Below, in pieces: positions 16,561-25,841 of a DNA stretch of 64,000 nucleotides. The stretch is from Faucicola sp902506225 (GTDB taxonomy: Bacteria > Pseudomonadota > Gammaproteobacteria > Pseudomonadales > Moraxellaceae). A program made the position numbers and the translations under genes. The stretch is from positions 2,294,001 through 2,358,000 of the forward strand of contig LR733345.1 of assembly GCA_902506225.1 (NCBI GenBank), written 5' to 3'. The notes under the pieces are model-generated. The model saw only the letters and a program-made list of their open reading frames with translations. It was not told where the DNA came from and did no database searches. Position 1 is the first letter of the stretch; every line of letters begins with the position of its first letter.

Positions 16561-16948
16561 GAAACCGCCCTATTGCGACCACTAACAAAAAAATCTGAAG
16601 CAAGCTGCTTATAGCCGCTATATTTTACATAAAAATAGCAAGAAACTCTTAACGATTAACAGTTAAAAGGCTATCTTTTTACATAAAAAAAGCTGACGAT
16701 GATTTTAAAGAGTTTTAGGCGATAGTGACTTTAATGCGATTAATTTGCGTTTAGTAAGAATAGTGCTAGATTATAGCGGTAAAATATCGCAAAATATAGT
16801 GATTTAATCACATTCTATCTTTATTCACGAATTTTTTGTGACAAATTATTTAGGTCACATCACCCTATTTTTTCAAATTTGTTATTAAAAGTAACTAAAC
16901 TAAAGCAACTGTTTTTATCAGGTTTTATCCTCTTTTATTATAGCCTGT

Positions 16949-16957
16949 TGCTATAAT
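16949..16957 (+). promoter_or_regulatory. extended -10 promoter element of gatCAB
   Basis: TGCTATAAT is a perfect -10 hexamer with the upstream TG, 78 nt before the gatC start. No good -35 is visible, as is usual for extended -10 promoters. Confidence 0.6.
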
Positions 16958-17034
16958 TGGCTGGTTTAAAATCGCATCGAACATTTGCCTTGTTTGTCCG
17001 TTTTTTATTTTTGTTTGTACTTAAGGAAGTCATC

Positions 17035-17337
17035 ATGTCGCAGACGCTTTCAACTGATGAAATTATGAACATCGCCAAACTTGCTCGGCTTGGCGTGACC
17101 GCTGAGCAGGCAGATAGTTATGCCAATGACCTAAGCAAAATCCTATCGATGATGGATATTTTGGCAGAGGTCAACACTGACAATATCGCACCGCTTACCA
17201 ATGTCCATGATATGACCCAACCACTGCGTGAAGATGTTGTTGGCGGTGATGGGGTTGAAGTCAATCGTGAGCTTTACCAATCCATTGCGCCAAGTGTCGC
17301 TGATGGCTTATACCTTGTACCACAGGTCATTGAATAA
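17035..17337 (+). CDS. gatC: Asp/Glu-tRNA amidotransferase subunit GatC
   Basis: 100 aa from the ATG at 17035, chosen because AAGGAAG lies just upstream; the frame is open 26 codons further but without family similarity. DEIMNIAKLARLGVTAEQA and NVHDMTQPLREDVV are GatC motifs. It belts GatA and GatB together in the complex that converts Glu-tRNA(Gln) and Asp-tRNA(Asn). First gene of gatCAB. Confidence 0.95.
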   Translation: MSQTLSTDEIMNIAKLARLGVTAEQADSYANDLSKILSMMDILAEVNTDNIAPLTNVHDMTQPLREDVVGGDGVEVNRELYQSIAPSVADGLYLVPQVIE

Positions 17338-17394
17338 GCCACCGCTCATCGAATACCTCGTCAAATTTTTGTTAATTAATTATAAGTGAAAATT

Positions 17395-18891
17395 ATGTCT
17401 GAACTACATACGTTTTCGGTTGCCCAATTGGCAGCAGGTCTAAAAAATAAAGACTTTAGCAGTACCGAACTTACCCAACATTTTCTTAATCGGATTACCC
17501 AGCATGATAAAGCCATCAACAGCTTTATCACGGTCACGCCTGAACAAGCGTTAGCGCAAGCCGCCGCCGCCGATAAATTATTGGCAGAAGGCAAAGGCGC
17601 AGACTTGACGGGCGTGCCACTGGCTCATAAAGATATTTTTTGTACCCAAGGCGTTTTAACCACTTGCGGCTCAAAAATGCTAGAAAACTTTGTGGCGCCT
17701 TACAACGCCACCATCGTTGAAAACTGCCAAAATGCAGGCTTAGTTATGCTTGGCAAAACCAGCATGGATGAGTTTGCGATGGGCTCGGACAATGAGTCAT
17801 CTTACTTTGGCGCCGTGCACAACCCTTGGGATATCAGCCGTGTACCAGGCGGTTCATCGGGCGGGAGCGCAGCTGCGGTTGCGGCAGGTTTTGCGCCCTT
17901 TGCCACAGGCTCAGATACCGGTGGCTCGATTCGTCAACCTGCGTCATTTTGTGGTTTGACAGGGATTAAGCCAACTTACGGGCGTGTTTCACGTTATGGG
18001 ATGGTGGCGTATGCGTCAAGTTTTGACCAAGCTGGCAGTTTTGGTAAAACCGCAGAAGATTGTGCTTATTTGCTGAGCGTGTTATCCGGTCATGACAGCA
18101 AAGACTCAACTTCTGCCAACAAAGATGTGCCGGATTTTGTCGCTAGTTTGACCAGCAAACGCCAAACCAATGCCAGCCATAATAAACCGCTTCAAGGGTT
18201 ACGCATCGGTATCCCAACCGAGTATTTTGCTGATGGCTTAAATAGCGAGGTTAAAGCCAGCGTAGAAGCGGCATTAAAACAATACCAAGACCTGGGCGCA
18301 AGCTTGGTGGATGTGAATTTGACCAAACCTGAAATCACCCTTGCCACTTATTATTTGCTCGCCCCAGCCGAAGCTTCATCTAACTTATCGCGTTATGATG
18401 GGGTGCGTTATGGCTACCGCTGTGATAGCCCAAAAAACTTAGAAGATTTATACACCCGCTCACGTTCTGAAGGCTTTGGTGCTGAAGTACAGCGCCGTAT
18501 TTTGATGGGTACCTATGCGTTATCAGCGGGTTATTTTGATGCCTATTATGTCAAAGCGCAAAAAGTGCGCCGCCTCATCAGCCAAGATTTTGCCAAAGCC
18601 TTTGAAAGCTGTGATGTCATTGCCACCCCAACTGCGCCAACGACGGCTTATAAAATCGGTGCAAGCCTTAGCCCTGCCGAAATTTATATGGGGGATGTTT
18701 ATACCATTGGCGTGAATTTAGCCGGTTTACCTTCATTAAGCCATCCGGTGGGTTTTGATGGTGACAATCTGCCTGTCGGCTTACAGCTGATTGCAAAAGC
18801 ATGGGACGAAGAGACGCTACTGCAAACTGCCGATGCGTATCAGCAAGTCACTGATTTTCACCAACAACTGTCACCCATCGCCAAAGCCTAA
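17395..18891 (+). CDS. gatA: Asp/Glu-tRNA amidotransferase subunit GatA
   Basis: Amidase-signature enzyme that releases ammonia from glutamine for tRNA-dependent amidation. Ser-cisSer-Lys triad: Lys in VPLAHKDIFCTQG (about 75), the serines in PGGSSGGSAAAVAAG (about 150-155) and TGSDTGGSIRQPA (about 175). 498 aa from the ATG at 17395; a GTG at 17386 is an alternative with the same spacing problem. Follows gatC after 57 nt. Confidence 0.96.
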   Translation: MSELHTFSVAQLAAGLKNKDFSSTELTQHFLNRITQHDKAINSFITVTPEQALAQAAAADKLLAEGKGADLTGVPLAHKDIFCTQGVLTTCGSKMLENFVAPYNATIVENCQNAGLVMLGKTSMDEFAMGSDNESSYFGAVHNPWDISRVPGGSSGGSAAAVAAGFAPFATGSDTGGSIRQPASFCGLTGIKPTYGRVSRYGMVAYASSFDQAGSFGKTAEDCAYLLSVLSGHDSKDSTSANKDVPDFVASLTSKRQTNASHNKPLQGLRIGIPTEYFADGLNSEVKASVEAALKQYQDLGASLVDVNLTKPEITLATYYLLAPAEASSNLSRYDGVRYGYRCDSPKNLEDLYTRSRSEGFGAEVQRRILMGTYALSAGYFDAYYVKAQKVRRLISQDFAKAFESCDVIATPTAPTTAYKIGASLSPAEIYMGDVYTIGVNLAGLPSLSHPVGFDGDNLPVGLQLIAKAWDEETLLQTADAYQQVTDFHQQLSPIAKA

Positions 18892-18902
18892 GGATCCTTG
18901 TT

Positions 18903-20399
18903 ATGACAAACGAAAATAAACCGCAAGCGCCTTTAGTGGATGGCTATGAAGTGGTTATCGGTATTGAAATCCACTGCCAACTCAACACCAACACCAAAAT
19001 TTTCTCATCGGCTTCCACCCTATTTGGGCAAGAACCCAACACCCAAGCCAATATTGTTGACCTAGCCATGCCAGGGACGCTGCCTGTACTCAACAAAGAT
19101 GTGGTAGAAAAAGCGGTGATGTTTGGGCTTGGCGTCAATGCTGAAATCGGTATGATGAACGCCTTTGACCGTAAAAATTATTTTTATCCCGACTTGCCAA
19201 AAGGCTACCAAATCAGCCAAATGGCGCACCCGATTGTCGGTGCAGGCTATATCGACATCGTGGTCAATGAAGGTGAAAAAAACGAGTACCCCAAACGTAT
19301 TCACATTACCCGTGCTCACTTAGAAGAAGATGCGGGCAAATCGGTGCATGATGCGGTGCCACAAATGACAGGCGTGGATTTAAACCGTGCCGGTACACCG
19401 CTGATTGAAATCGTCTCGGAGCCTGATATGCGCTCAGCTGCCGAGGCGGTTGCCTATGTCAAAGCCATTCACCAGTTGGTCACTTGGCTGGGTATCTCAG
19501 ATGCCATTATGGCGGAAGGCTCATTCCGTGCCGACTGTAACGTTTCCGTGCGAAAACCCGGTGCCGACTTAGGTACTCGCTGTGAGATTAAGAACCTTAA
19601 CTCGTTTCGCTTTATTGAGCGTGCCATCACGGTGGAAATCGAGCGTCAAATTGACTTGATTGAAGACGGCGGCAAAGTCATACAAGCCACTCGCCTGTAC
19701 GATCCCGACAAAGACGAAACGCGCTCAATGCGTACCAAGGAAGAAGCCAACGACTACCGTTACTTCCCAGACCCTGACCTTTTACCTGTGCATATTGATA
19801 CCGCAACTTTTGAACAAATTAAAAACACCATGCCAGAATTGCCAGTGGCACGTCGTGAGCGTTTTCAATCGGCGCTTGGCTTACCTGAATACGATAGCCG
19901 TATTTTAACCGCTAGCCGTTCGCTGGCTGATTACTTTGAGCAAGTAGTGGCAAAAGTCGGTCATGATAACGCCAAACTGGCTGCTAACTGGATAATGGGT
20001 GACCTGCTCGGCGCGCTCAACAAAGATGAAAAAACCATTGAGCAAAGCCCGATTTCGGTGAGCCAATTTGCCAAACTGCTAGAGCGTATCAAAGACAATA
20101 CGCTATCAGGCAAACTGGCTAAACAAGCCTTTATCGCCCTATTCGCTGGCGAAGGTGGTGACGATGAAACAGCCGTAGATAAAATCATTGCCGATAAAGG
20201 TTTAAAACAAGAAACCGATACAGGCGCGATTAAAGCGATTGTCGAAGACGTGTTGAAAAACAACCAAGCGATGGTCGATGAGTACAAGTCAGGTAAAGAA
20301 AAAGCCTTTAACGGTCTTGTCGGTCAAGTGATGAAAGCCTCAAAAGGTAAAGCCAACCCGGCTCAAGTTAATCAGCTGTTAAAAGAACTAATTGGATAA
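18903..20399 (+). CDS. gatB: Asp/Glu-tRNA amidotransferase subunit GatB
   Basis: 498-aa tRNA-binding kinase/transamidase subunit: activates the tRNA-bound Glu or Asp and uses ammonia from GatA. VIGIEIHCQLNTNTKIFS, LDGRAGTPLIEIVSEPDM-like NRAGTPLIEIVSEPD, and DYRYFPDPDLLP are signature motifs; the C-terminal GatB/YqeY domain (about 350-498) parallels the free YqeY protein at 12736-13182. Starts 11 nt after gatA. tRNA-Pro follows with its own promoter. Confidence 0.97.
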   Translation: MTNENKPQAPLVDGYEVVIGIEIHCQLNTNTKIFSSASTLFGQEPNTQANIVDLAMPGTLPVLNKDVVEKAVMFGLGVNAEIGMMNAFDRKNYFYPDLPKGYQISQMAHPIVGAGYIDIVVNEGEKNEYPKRIHITRAHLEEDAGKSVHDAVPQMTGVDLNRAGTPLIEIVSEPDMRSAAEAVAYVKAIHQLVTWLGISDAIMAEGSFRADCNVSVRKPGADLGTRCEIKNLNSFRFIERAITVEIERQIDLIEDGGKVIQATRLYDPDKDETRSMRTKEEANDYRYFPDPDLLPVHIDTATFEQIKNTMPELPVARRERFQSALGLPEYDSRILTASRSLADYFEQVVAKVGHDNAKLAANWIMGDLLGALNKDEKTIEQSPISVSQFAKLLERIKDNTLSGKLAKQAFIALFAGEGGDDETAVDKIIADKGLKQETDTGAIKAIVEDVLKNNQAMVDEYKSGKEKAFNGLVGQVMKASKGKANPAQVNQLLKELIG

Positions 20400-20406
20400 G
20401 TTGGTA

Positions 20407-20434
20407 TTGCAAATTCTGTCATTTTTGGTAGAAT
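20407..20434 (+). promoter_or_regulatory. promoter of tRNA-Pro
   Basis: TTGCAA (20407-20412), 16-bp spacer, TAGAAT (20429-20434), placing the start site a few bases before the mature tRNA end at 20446. Confidence 0.7.
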
Positions 20435-20445
20435 AGTACACCTTT

Positions 20446-20522
20446 CGGGGCGTAGCGCAGTCTGGTAGCGCACTTGCATGGGGTGCAAGGGGTCGCGAGT
20501 TCGAATCCCGCCGTTCCGACCA
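20446..20522 (+). tRNA. tRNA-Pro (anticodon GGG)
   Basis: 77 nt with encoded CCA. Acceptor arms CGGGGCG and CGTTCCG pair (two G-U). The anticodon stem CTTGC / GCAAG encloses the 7-nt loop ATGGGGT, anticodon GGG, and GTTCGAATC marks the T arm. It reads CCC and CCU proline codons. Confidence 0.96.
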
Positions 20523-20526
20523 AATT

Positions 20527-20558
20527 AAAAAGGCTTACGTGTTACGTAGGCCTTTTTC
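20527..20558 (+). terminator. terminator after tRNA-Pro
   Basis: AAAAAGGCTTACG / CGTAGGCCTTTTT with one G-U pair and a 5-nt loop, then further T residues. Confidence 0.88.
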
Positions 20559-20683
20559 TTTTTGAGTTTTTTTATACCTATTGTCACAGTATTTTTACGT
20601 GAATATGACAATAGTTTTTTTGTTTTGATAGATAATTTATTGATAAAATTTTCTCCGTATTTGACTGTATTTTTTGAAAAATC

Positions 20684-20959
20684 ATGAGCGCGATCATTAA
20701 ATCATTCCTTGCTAAGTATAAACTGACAAATTTGGCTGCGGCTTTGGTATGGGTCGTTTTACCCCTCCCCGCGCAAGCCGATAGCGGTCATCAAGCACAA
20801 ACCAACAAAGATGCGATTGTACGTTCTTGTCCCAATCGTTTATGCCCCGTCGTGCAGACCCTACCCAAAGGCATCAAGTTTAGCTGGGTATTAGCCAAAA
20901 ATGGCTTTGTGAACATTGCCGATTCTACCTTGTGGGTATCCACTGCTGACATCAAATAA
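20684..20959 (+). CDS. small secreted SH3-like protein
   Basis: 91 aa. An N-terminal signal peptide (hydrophobic about 17-30, predicted cleavage after PAQA) is followed by a short bacterial-SH3-like domain (AIVRSCPNRLCPVVQTLPKG, WVLAKNGFVNIAD), with one Cys pair. SH3-like domains of this kind often bind peptidoglycan or protein partners in the periplasm. It is followed by its own terminator and by an L,D-transpeptidase-like gene; a wall-related role is a guess from the neighbour. Confidence 0.7.
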   Translation: MSAIIKSFLAKYKLTNLAAALVWVVLPLPAQADSGHQAQTNKDAIVRSCPNRLCPVVQTLPKGIKFSWVLAKNGFVNIADSTLWVSTADIK

Positions 20960-20986
20960 CTGATTGTATGTTTTCAAATTTTTCTT

Positions 20987-21019
20987 AAAAAGCCTGTCAT
21001 GAATATGATGGGCTTTTTT
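20987..21019 (+). terminator. Rho-independent terminator
   Basis: AAAAAGCC-tg-TCAT / ATGA-tg-GGCTTTTTT with one small internal loop, between the SH3-like gene and the L,D-transpeptidase gene. Confidence 0.8.
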
Positions 21020-21057
21020 GTTATGATAGTCTAAGCTTAATGTTAAACGAGTCGATT

Positions 21058-21555
21058 ATGTCTTACCCAAAAATCATCATTTCCATTGAAAAACAACAGC
21101 TTACTTTATGTCTTAGCCGCACCCAATCCCAAACTTACCCCATCTCTACTGCCAAAAATGGTATTGGACAACTGCAGGATACTGGCTGTACACCGCTTGG
21201 TGCGCACGTGATTAGCGAAAAATTTGGTGATAATTTACCTATCAACAGTGTATTTGTGGCACGACAATTTACCGGTGAAATTTATGACGATCATTTGGCA
21301 ACTACATTCCCCAATCGAGACTGGATTTTGACGCGGATTTTGTGGTTAGATGGTTATGAAGAAGGCTTTAACAAAGGCGCCAATGAGCAAGGGGTGTGTG
21401 ATACCAAGGCGCGCTATATTTACATTCATGGCACGCCCGATACCGAGCCGATGGGCATTCCGCTTTCTCATGGCTGTATCCGTATGCGCAATCAAGACAT
21501 TATCACACTGTATGACCAAGTGGATATTGGTACAGTTGTCGAAATTTTGCCGTAA
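21058..21555 (+). CDS. L,D-transpeptidase (YkuD) domain protein
   Basis: 165 aa. The YkuD catalytic motif HGTPDTEPMGIPLSHGCIRM contains the conserved His and nucleophile Cys near the C-terminus. The N-terminus is the usual YkuD start (KIIISIEKQQLTL). No signal peptide or LysM is visible, so export is unexplained; some family members of this short form act on cytoplasmic or recycled substrates. An ATG at 21040 is in frame, but the ATG at 21058 has the better spaced ACGAG upstream. Single gene. Confidence 0.82.
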   Translation: MSYPKIIISIEKQQLTLCLSRTQSQTYPISTAKNGIGQLQDTGCTPLGAHVISEKFGDNLPINSVFVARQFTGEIYDDHLATTFPNRDWILTRILWLDGYEEGFNKGANEQGVCDTKARYIYIHGTPDTEPMGIPLSHGCIRMRNQDIITLYDQVDIGTVVEILP

Positions 21556-21744
21556 ATTTATCAAAGTTAACCTTAATAATATATTAGAAAAAATTAATAA
21601 ATATGATTATTGGTTAAAAAAAATTACAAAATAGTTTTTATTTATTCGTATTTTAGGCATATAATAGCCGTGTCACCTCAATCGGCTTTAACTTTAATTA
21701 ATAAGGTAGATTGATTATCAAATAACAATGAAAAGGAGCTAATT

Positions 21745-22353
21745 ATGTCAGTCGAAACATTACACGCTATCGCAGAAACTCGCCGTTCTATCTATATGCT
21801 CAATGACCAATTGCCTGTCTCAAAAGATGAGGTAGTTAAATTGGTTGAACATGCTGTGTTACATACCCCCTCTTCATTTAACTCACAATCAAGCCGCTTG
21901 GTGGTATTGTTTGGTGAAGACCATCAAAAACTTTGGCAAATCACCGAAGATTTGCTACGCGCGATGGTAAATGATGATGAAAAATTCAAATCAACTGCCG
22001 ATAAAATGGCCATGTTTAAAGCCGGTGCAGGGACTATCTTGTATTTTGAAGACCAATCAGTGGTCAAAGGCTTACAAGAACAATTCCCACTTTATGCGCA
22101 TAATTTCCCAGTATGGGCAGAACATACCAGTGCCATGCACCAATATGCAATTTGGAATGCCTTAGCCGCGGTCAATATCGGTGCAAACTTACAGCATTAC
22201 AATGGCGTGATTGATGAAAAAGTGGCACAAATATGGAACATTGATAGCAACTGGAAACTCATTGCACAGATGGTATTTGGTGGTATCGCCGCCCCAGCAG
22301 GTGAAAAAACCTTTGAGCCTATCGAAAAACGCTTAAAAGTTTACGGAAAATAA
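21745..22353 (+). CDS. nitroreductase-family oxidoreductase (Frm2/Hbn1-like)
   Basis: 202-aa FMN-dependent oxidoreductase. RRSIYMLNDQLPVSKDEV at the N-terminus, HTPSSFNSQSSRLVVLFG for FMN phosphate binding, and the C-terminal FGGIAAPAGEK fit the short nitroreductase branch that includes yeast Frm2 and Hbn1. The substrate is unknown; lipid- or redox-stress roles are proposed for the branch. AAAAGGAG precedes the start. Monocistronic, with a terminator at 22381-22412. Confidence 0.85.
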   Translation: MSVETLHAIAETRRSIYMLNDQLPVSKDEVVKLVEHAVLHTPSSFNSQSSRLVVLFGEDHQKLWQITEDLLRAMVNDDEKFKSTADKMAMFKAGAGTILYFEDQSVVKGLQEQFPLYAHNFPVWAEHTSAMHQYAIWNALAAVNIGANLQHYNGVIDEKVAQIWNIDSNWKLIAQMVFGGIAAPAGEKTFEPIEKRLKVYGK

Positions 22354-22380
22354 TTTTCCAATACGCGTTACAATAAAAGC

Positions 22381-22412
22381 AAAAAGCCAATATCTGACGG
22401 TATTGGCTTTTT
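22381..22412 (+). terminator. Rho-independent terminator
   Basis: 12-bp perfect stem AAAAAGCCAATA / TATTGGCTTTTT, 8-nt loop, T-run. It serves the nitroreductase gene and possibly the convergent CYTH/CHAD gene. Confidence 0.92.
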
Positions 22413-22439
22413 TGTTTGATACGCTTGATTGAAGTAAAG

Positions 22440-23987
22440 CTACCAAAACTTTGGCGCATTTTTCACTGTTTTTAGACTCACCGCGCATTGCTCGCTACTG
22501 GCTTGCTCACGTCCGCTAAACCAACCCACCGCAAATAGTGCATTTGGATCGGTTTTGGCTTTCTCAAGATAGTTAGCATGCCCGACCACATTGTCATTAT
22601 ACTCACCGAGTACGTCTTGTGCAGGCTCTAAGTATTGCAAGAAGGCATTGAGCTTCGTCGCTTTTTTTCCTTTTTTGCCATTGTTTTGGCTGGCAAAAAG
22701 CGGCGCAGCAAATTCACTGACATAACGCAGGCTTTTTAGGTCTTTACGCACACCATGCTGGCTGTCAGTATCAAGACTGGCAAATTTATCACTCGCCGCG
22801 GCAATCGCGGTAAATAGTTTTTGCAACTTCTTGGCAACAGTGGCTTTGGCTTTTGGATTATCGGCAGGTACGGGCAAATGGGTAAAACCAATCAGCTCTA
22901 AGAGCAGAATTTGAAAATCATTGGCTCTGACGGCATCAATCGGCATGATATCAACTGCCGTTGACCACTCGACATGCGGCGCACCGACTGATTCTAGCAA
23001 GGGCTGGGTTTTTATTTGCAAGATTTCTTTATCACGATACTCCCCTAACAAGCTAAAGGTTTGTTTGAGCACCATTAGCCAATTTGGATCGATATAATCT
23101 TGGGCAAATTTGAAATGTTTGAGGGCAGTACGTAAACGCCGAATACCGACACGCAGTTGGTGTACTAAGTTGCCATCGGGACTGCCTTCAGCAATTGCAG
23201 AGGCGTTGGGCAAAATCTGCACTAGGCAGTTATTGATAACCGCCTGCAAAAACGCAAATTGGCTGATGCCTTTGTGTAATTGCAGCACAGCTAAATCCGC
23301 TTTGACAGGCTCGGCAAATTGCTTATTCGCGAGTAGCAAACTACCCCGCTGCGCTTTGGTAACGGTTGATAAATATAATTTGTATTTTTTGCACCAAGTT
23401 TTAGCCACCTCAATCAAATCACTTGGGTCACCTTCAAGCAGCTCAAATTCAATTTCATGAATATCCGATTGGGTTAACCCATGATTATTCGCGGCTTTTT
23501 GTGAGTTTAGGCGACCTATGCCAACCTTGCCGATATCATAAGCGATTTCGATGCGGCTGTTATTTTTCTTAATTTGGCGAGAAGTGCGCTGGACATCGGT
23601 GAAATATTGCACGGTTAAGACTTGAGCGAGCTCATCAAGCGGCATGATATTCGTCAGCTGAGCTACAACTGTTGGCTCTGTAATCAGTGAAATATCAGGC
23701 ACAAGGCTGCTAACATCAAGGGTATCTGGCGTGCCCGTCAGGCTTAACACTGTATTGAGCTCAACGCGTTTGGCAACGCCATCACCCGCTGTTTTGAGGG
23801 TTTGTACCCATTGGCTGTCTTCGAAACGAATACGCAGGGCAATGCCTTTTTTGGCAAGGTCTTGATTGGGGGTATCAAAGTAATACGCAGATAGGCGCTG
23901 TTGCTGCGCAGTTTTGGTGTCGATGTTTTTTCTTAAGATGCTTTGTTGATAGCTTGGGACAGCAAACTTGAGTTCTAGTTCGTGCAT
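22440..23987 (-). CDS. CYTH and CHAD domain protein (triphosphatase-like)
   Basis: 515 aa. The N-terminal CYTH domain (about 1-205) opens with the ExExK metal-triphosphate motif (Glu3, Glu5, Lys7 in HELELKFAVP), the hallmark of triphosphate tunnel metalloenzymes such as inorganic triphosphatase YgiF. The C-terminal CHAD domain (about 235-500) is helical and His/Lys/Arg-rich (VHQLRVGIRRLRTALKHF; GVRKDLKSLRYVSEF), a fold known to bind polyphosphate. Tripolyphosphate hydrolysis is the likely activity. It stands alone, divergent from rlmD. Confidence 0.88.
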   Translation of the reverse strand: MHELELKFAVPSYQQSILRKNIDTKTAQQQRLSAYYFDTPNQDLAKKGIALRIRFEDSQWVQTLKTAGDGVAKRVELNTVLSLTGTPDTLDVSSLVPDISLITEPTVVAQLTNIMPLDELAQVLTVQYFTDVQRTSRQIKKNNSRIEIAYDIGKVGIGRLNSQKAANNHGLTQSDIHEIEFELLEGDPSDLIEVAKTWCKKYKLYLSTVTKAQRGSLLLANKQFAEPVKADLAVLQLHKGISQFAFLQAVINNCLVQILPNASAIAEGSPDGNLVHQLRVGIRRLRTALKHFKFAQDYIDPNWLMVLKQTFSLLGEYRDKEILQIKTQPLLESVGAPHVEWSTAVDIMPIDAVRANDFQILLLELIGFTHLPVPADNPKAKATVAKKLQKLFTAIAAASDKFASLDTDSQHGVRKDLKSLRYVSEFAAPLFASQNNGKKGKKATKLNAFLQYLEPAQDVLGEYNDNVVGHANYLEKAKTDPNALFAVGWFSGREQASSEQCAVSLKTVKNAPKFW

Positions 23988-24284
23988 GATGGTGTCGATT
24001 AACCTATATAGCTAACGGATAAAACACCATCATAGCACAACTTTGCTTTTTAAAAATAACCACTTGGCTGATTTGTTAGTGGTAAAATTTTAAAGCATTT
24101 ACATAACGCCCTATGATAAGTGATTACCCGTTATGCAATCACATCGAAACCTTCTTCTTTGAGCGATGTAAAGTCAGGTATTGATATAAAAAAAATCCAT
24201 TTTAAGCTATCATAACCACAAAATTTTGATGAATTTTGTAATAAATATTTACACTGACCCTCGATTAAATAGGTTTTTTAATAA

Positions 24285-25796
24285 ATGCCAAACGCTACCG
24301 CTGACCAAACTCCGTCTTCCCAACTCACCAAGAACCCAAGCAAAAAAATCAAACCCACCGCGCGGGTGCGTAAACGTTTGCAAGACGCCCCACCCGTTAC
24401 CCTAACAGTAAGCAATCTTGCCCATGACGGACGGGGCGTGGCAAGTTACGGTGACCAACCCGACCATCACCTCGATAAACATGGCAAAAAAGTATTCGTC
24501 AGCTTTGCGCTGCCCAACGAGACCGTGAGCGTCAAAATCACAGGCTCACGTAAAAGTATGGAAGAAGGTGACGCGGCTCTCGTACTGGCAAACCCAAATC
24601 CTGAACGCACGACCCCACCTTGCCCGCATTTTGGGGTGTGTGGTGGCTGTAGCTTACAGCACTGGCAACCCGATGGGCAGATTCAATTTAAGCAATCGGT
24701 ACTGGCAGAGCTGCTCGAGCACCAAGCCCATATCCAGCCTGAACACTGGCTTCCCCCATTGGTTGCTGACCGTTTGGGATATCGCACCAAGGCACGAATG
24801 GGCGTGCGCTATGTCGAGAAAAAAGGCACAGCATTGGTCGGTTTTCGTGAGCGCGCCAGCAATTTTTTGGCAAATTTAAATGAATGCCATGTGCTTGACC
24901 CGCGTGTCGGCTTTGAAATTGAACCGCTAAAAGCGCTTATCAGTTCGCTTGACGCCCGTGACCATATTCCACAGCTTGAGTTAGCGATGGGTGAAACACT
25001 TGATGATGTTATCGATAGCAAAAAATCAATTGCCGTTATTGTCCGTCACATGGTGGATTTGGGTGAGCATGATATCGCAAAACTGCAAGCCTTTTTTGCC
25101 GAGCGTAACTGGCAGTTGTTTTTACAGCCCAAAGGTAGCGACACGGTACATCGTATTGACCCATTATATGAAAACAATCCCCATGCGCGCTCATCAAGCC
25201 TGACGGTACCACCGACGGGCGGTTTGTTTTATCGCTTGCCAGAGTTTGATGTGACGTTTGAATTCTCGCCACTGGATTTTACCCAAGTCAATTTGTCAGT
25301 CAATCGTAAAATGACCAAGCTGGCAATTGATTTGTTAGCGTTGCAGCCAGGCGAGCGAGTGCTTGATTTGTTTTGCGGTTTGGGCAATTTTAGTCTGCCA
25401 CTGGCGCGTCAAGTGGGTGAAACAGGCTTTGTGATTGGGGTGGAAGGTAGCAGTGAGATGACACAGCGTGCCAAAATGAACGCCACCGCCAACGGCTTGC
25501 ACCATACCGACTTTTTTGCCCAAGATTTGACCAAAGATTTCTCGAGTGAGCCGTGGGTTGGGCAAGTCGATGCGCTGCTGATTGACCCACCCCGCTCAGG
25601 CGCCTTAGAAGTGATGCAGTATCTGGATAAATTCAATGCCAAGCGCATCGTCTATGTGTCGTGCAATCCGATTACGCTTGCCCGCGATACCGCAGTGCTG
25701 CTTGACAAAGGCTACAAGCTCACCCATGCTGGCGTGATGGATATGTTCTGCCATACAGGGCATGTGGAAAGTATTGCACGGTTTGAAAGGGTCTAA
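24285..25796 (+). CDS. rlmD: 23S rRNA (uracil-1939-C5) methyltransferase RlmD
   Basis: 503-aa SAM-dependent RNA methyltransferase. Basic N-terminal extension (1-35), TRAM domain (about 35-100), 4Fe-4S cysteines Cys113, Cys119, Cys122 (PCPHFGVCGGC) with the fourth in LNECHVLD (about 207), SAM loop VLDLFCGLGNFSLPL (about 357), and the catalytic Cys in VSCNPITLARD (about 459). The RumA/RlmD branch is preferred over RlmC by length and TRAM presence. Single gene. Confidence 0.92.
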   Translation: MPNATADQTPSSQLTKNPSKKIKPTARVRKRLQDAPPVTLTVSNLAHDGRGVASYGDQPDHHLDKHGKKVFVSFALPNETVSVKITGSRKSMEEGDAALVLANPNPERTTPPCPHFGVCGGCSLQHWQPDGQIQFKQSVLAELLEHQAHIQPEHWLPPLVADRLGYRTKARMGVRYVEKKGTALVGFRERASNFLANLNECHVLDPRVGFEIEPLKALISSLDARDHIPQLELAMGETLDDVIDSKKSIAVIVRHMVDLGEHDIAKLQAFFAERNWQLFLQPKGSDTVHRIDPLYENNPHARSSSLTVPPTGGLFYRLPEFDVTFEFSPLDFTQVNLSVNRKMTKLAIDLLALQPGERVLDLFCGLGNFSLPLARQVGETGFVIGVEGSSEMTQRAKMNATANGLHHTDFFAQDLTKDFSSEPWVGQVDALLIDPPRSGALEVMQYLDKFNAKRIVYVSCNPITLARDTAVLLDKGYKLTHAGVMDMFCHTGHVESIARFERV

Positions 25797-25801
25797 ATTT
25801 G

Positions 25802-25833
25802 GCTGGGCAAAATGCCCAGCGTTTGCCTTTTAA
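25802..25833 (+). terminator. hairpin after rlmD
   Basis: 8-bp perfect GC-rich stem GCTGGGCA / TGCCCAGC with a 3-nt loop (25802-25820), followed by a weak T-rich tract. Probably a terminator, but the T-run is interrupted. Confidence 0.6.
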
Positions 25834-25841
25834 AATTACTT

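Larger units (their letters stand above)
16415..17034. other. 620-bp divergent region between mreB and gatC
   Basis: AT-rich with no gene. It contains two successive micro-duplications (16505-16560) near mreB and an extended -10 element for gatC at 16949-16957. The middle (16680-16920) shows nothing I can name. Confidence 0.55.
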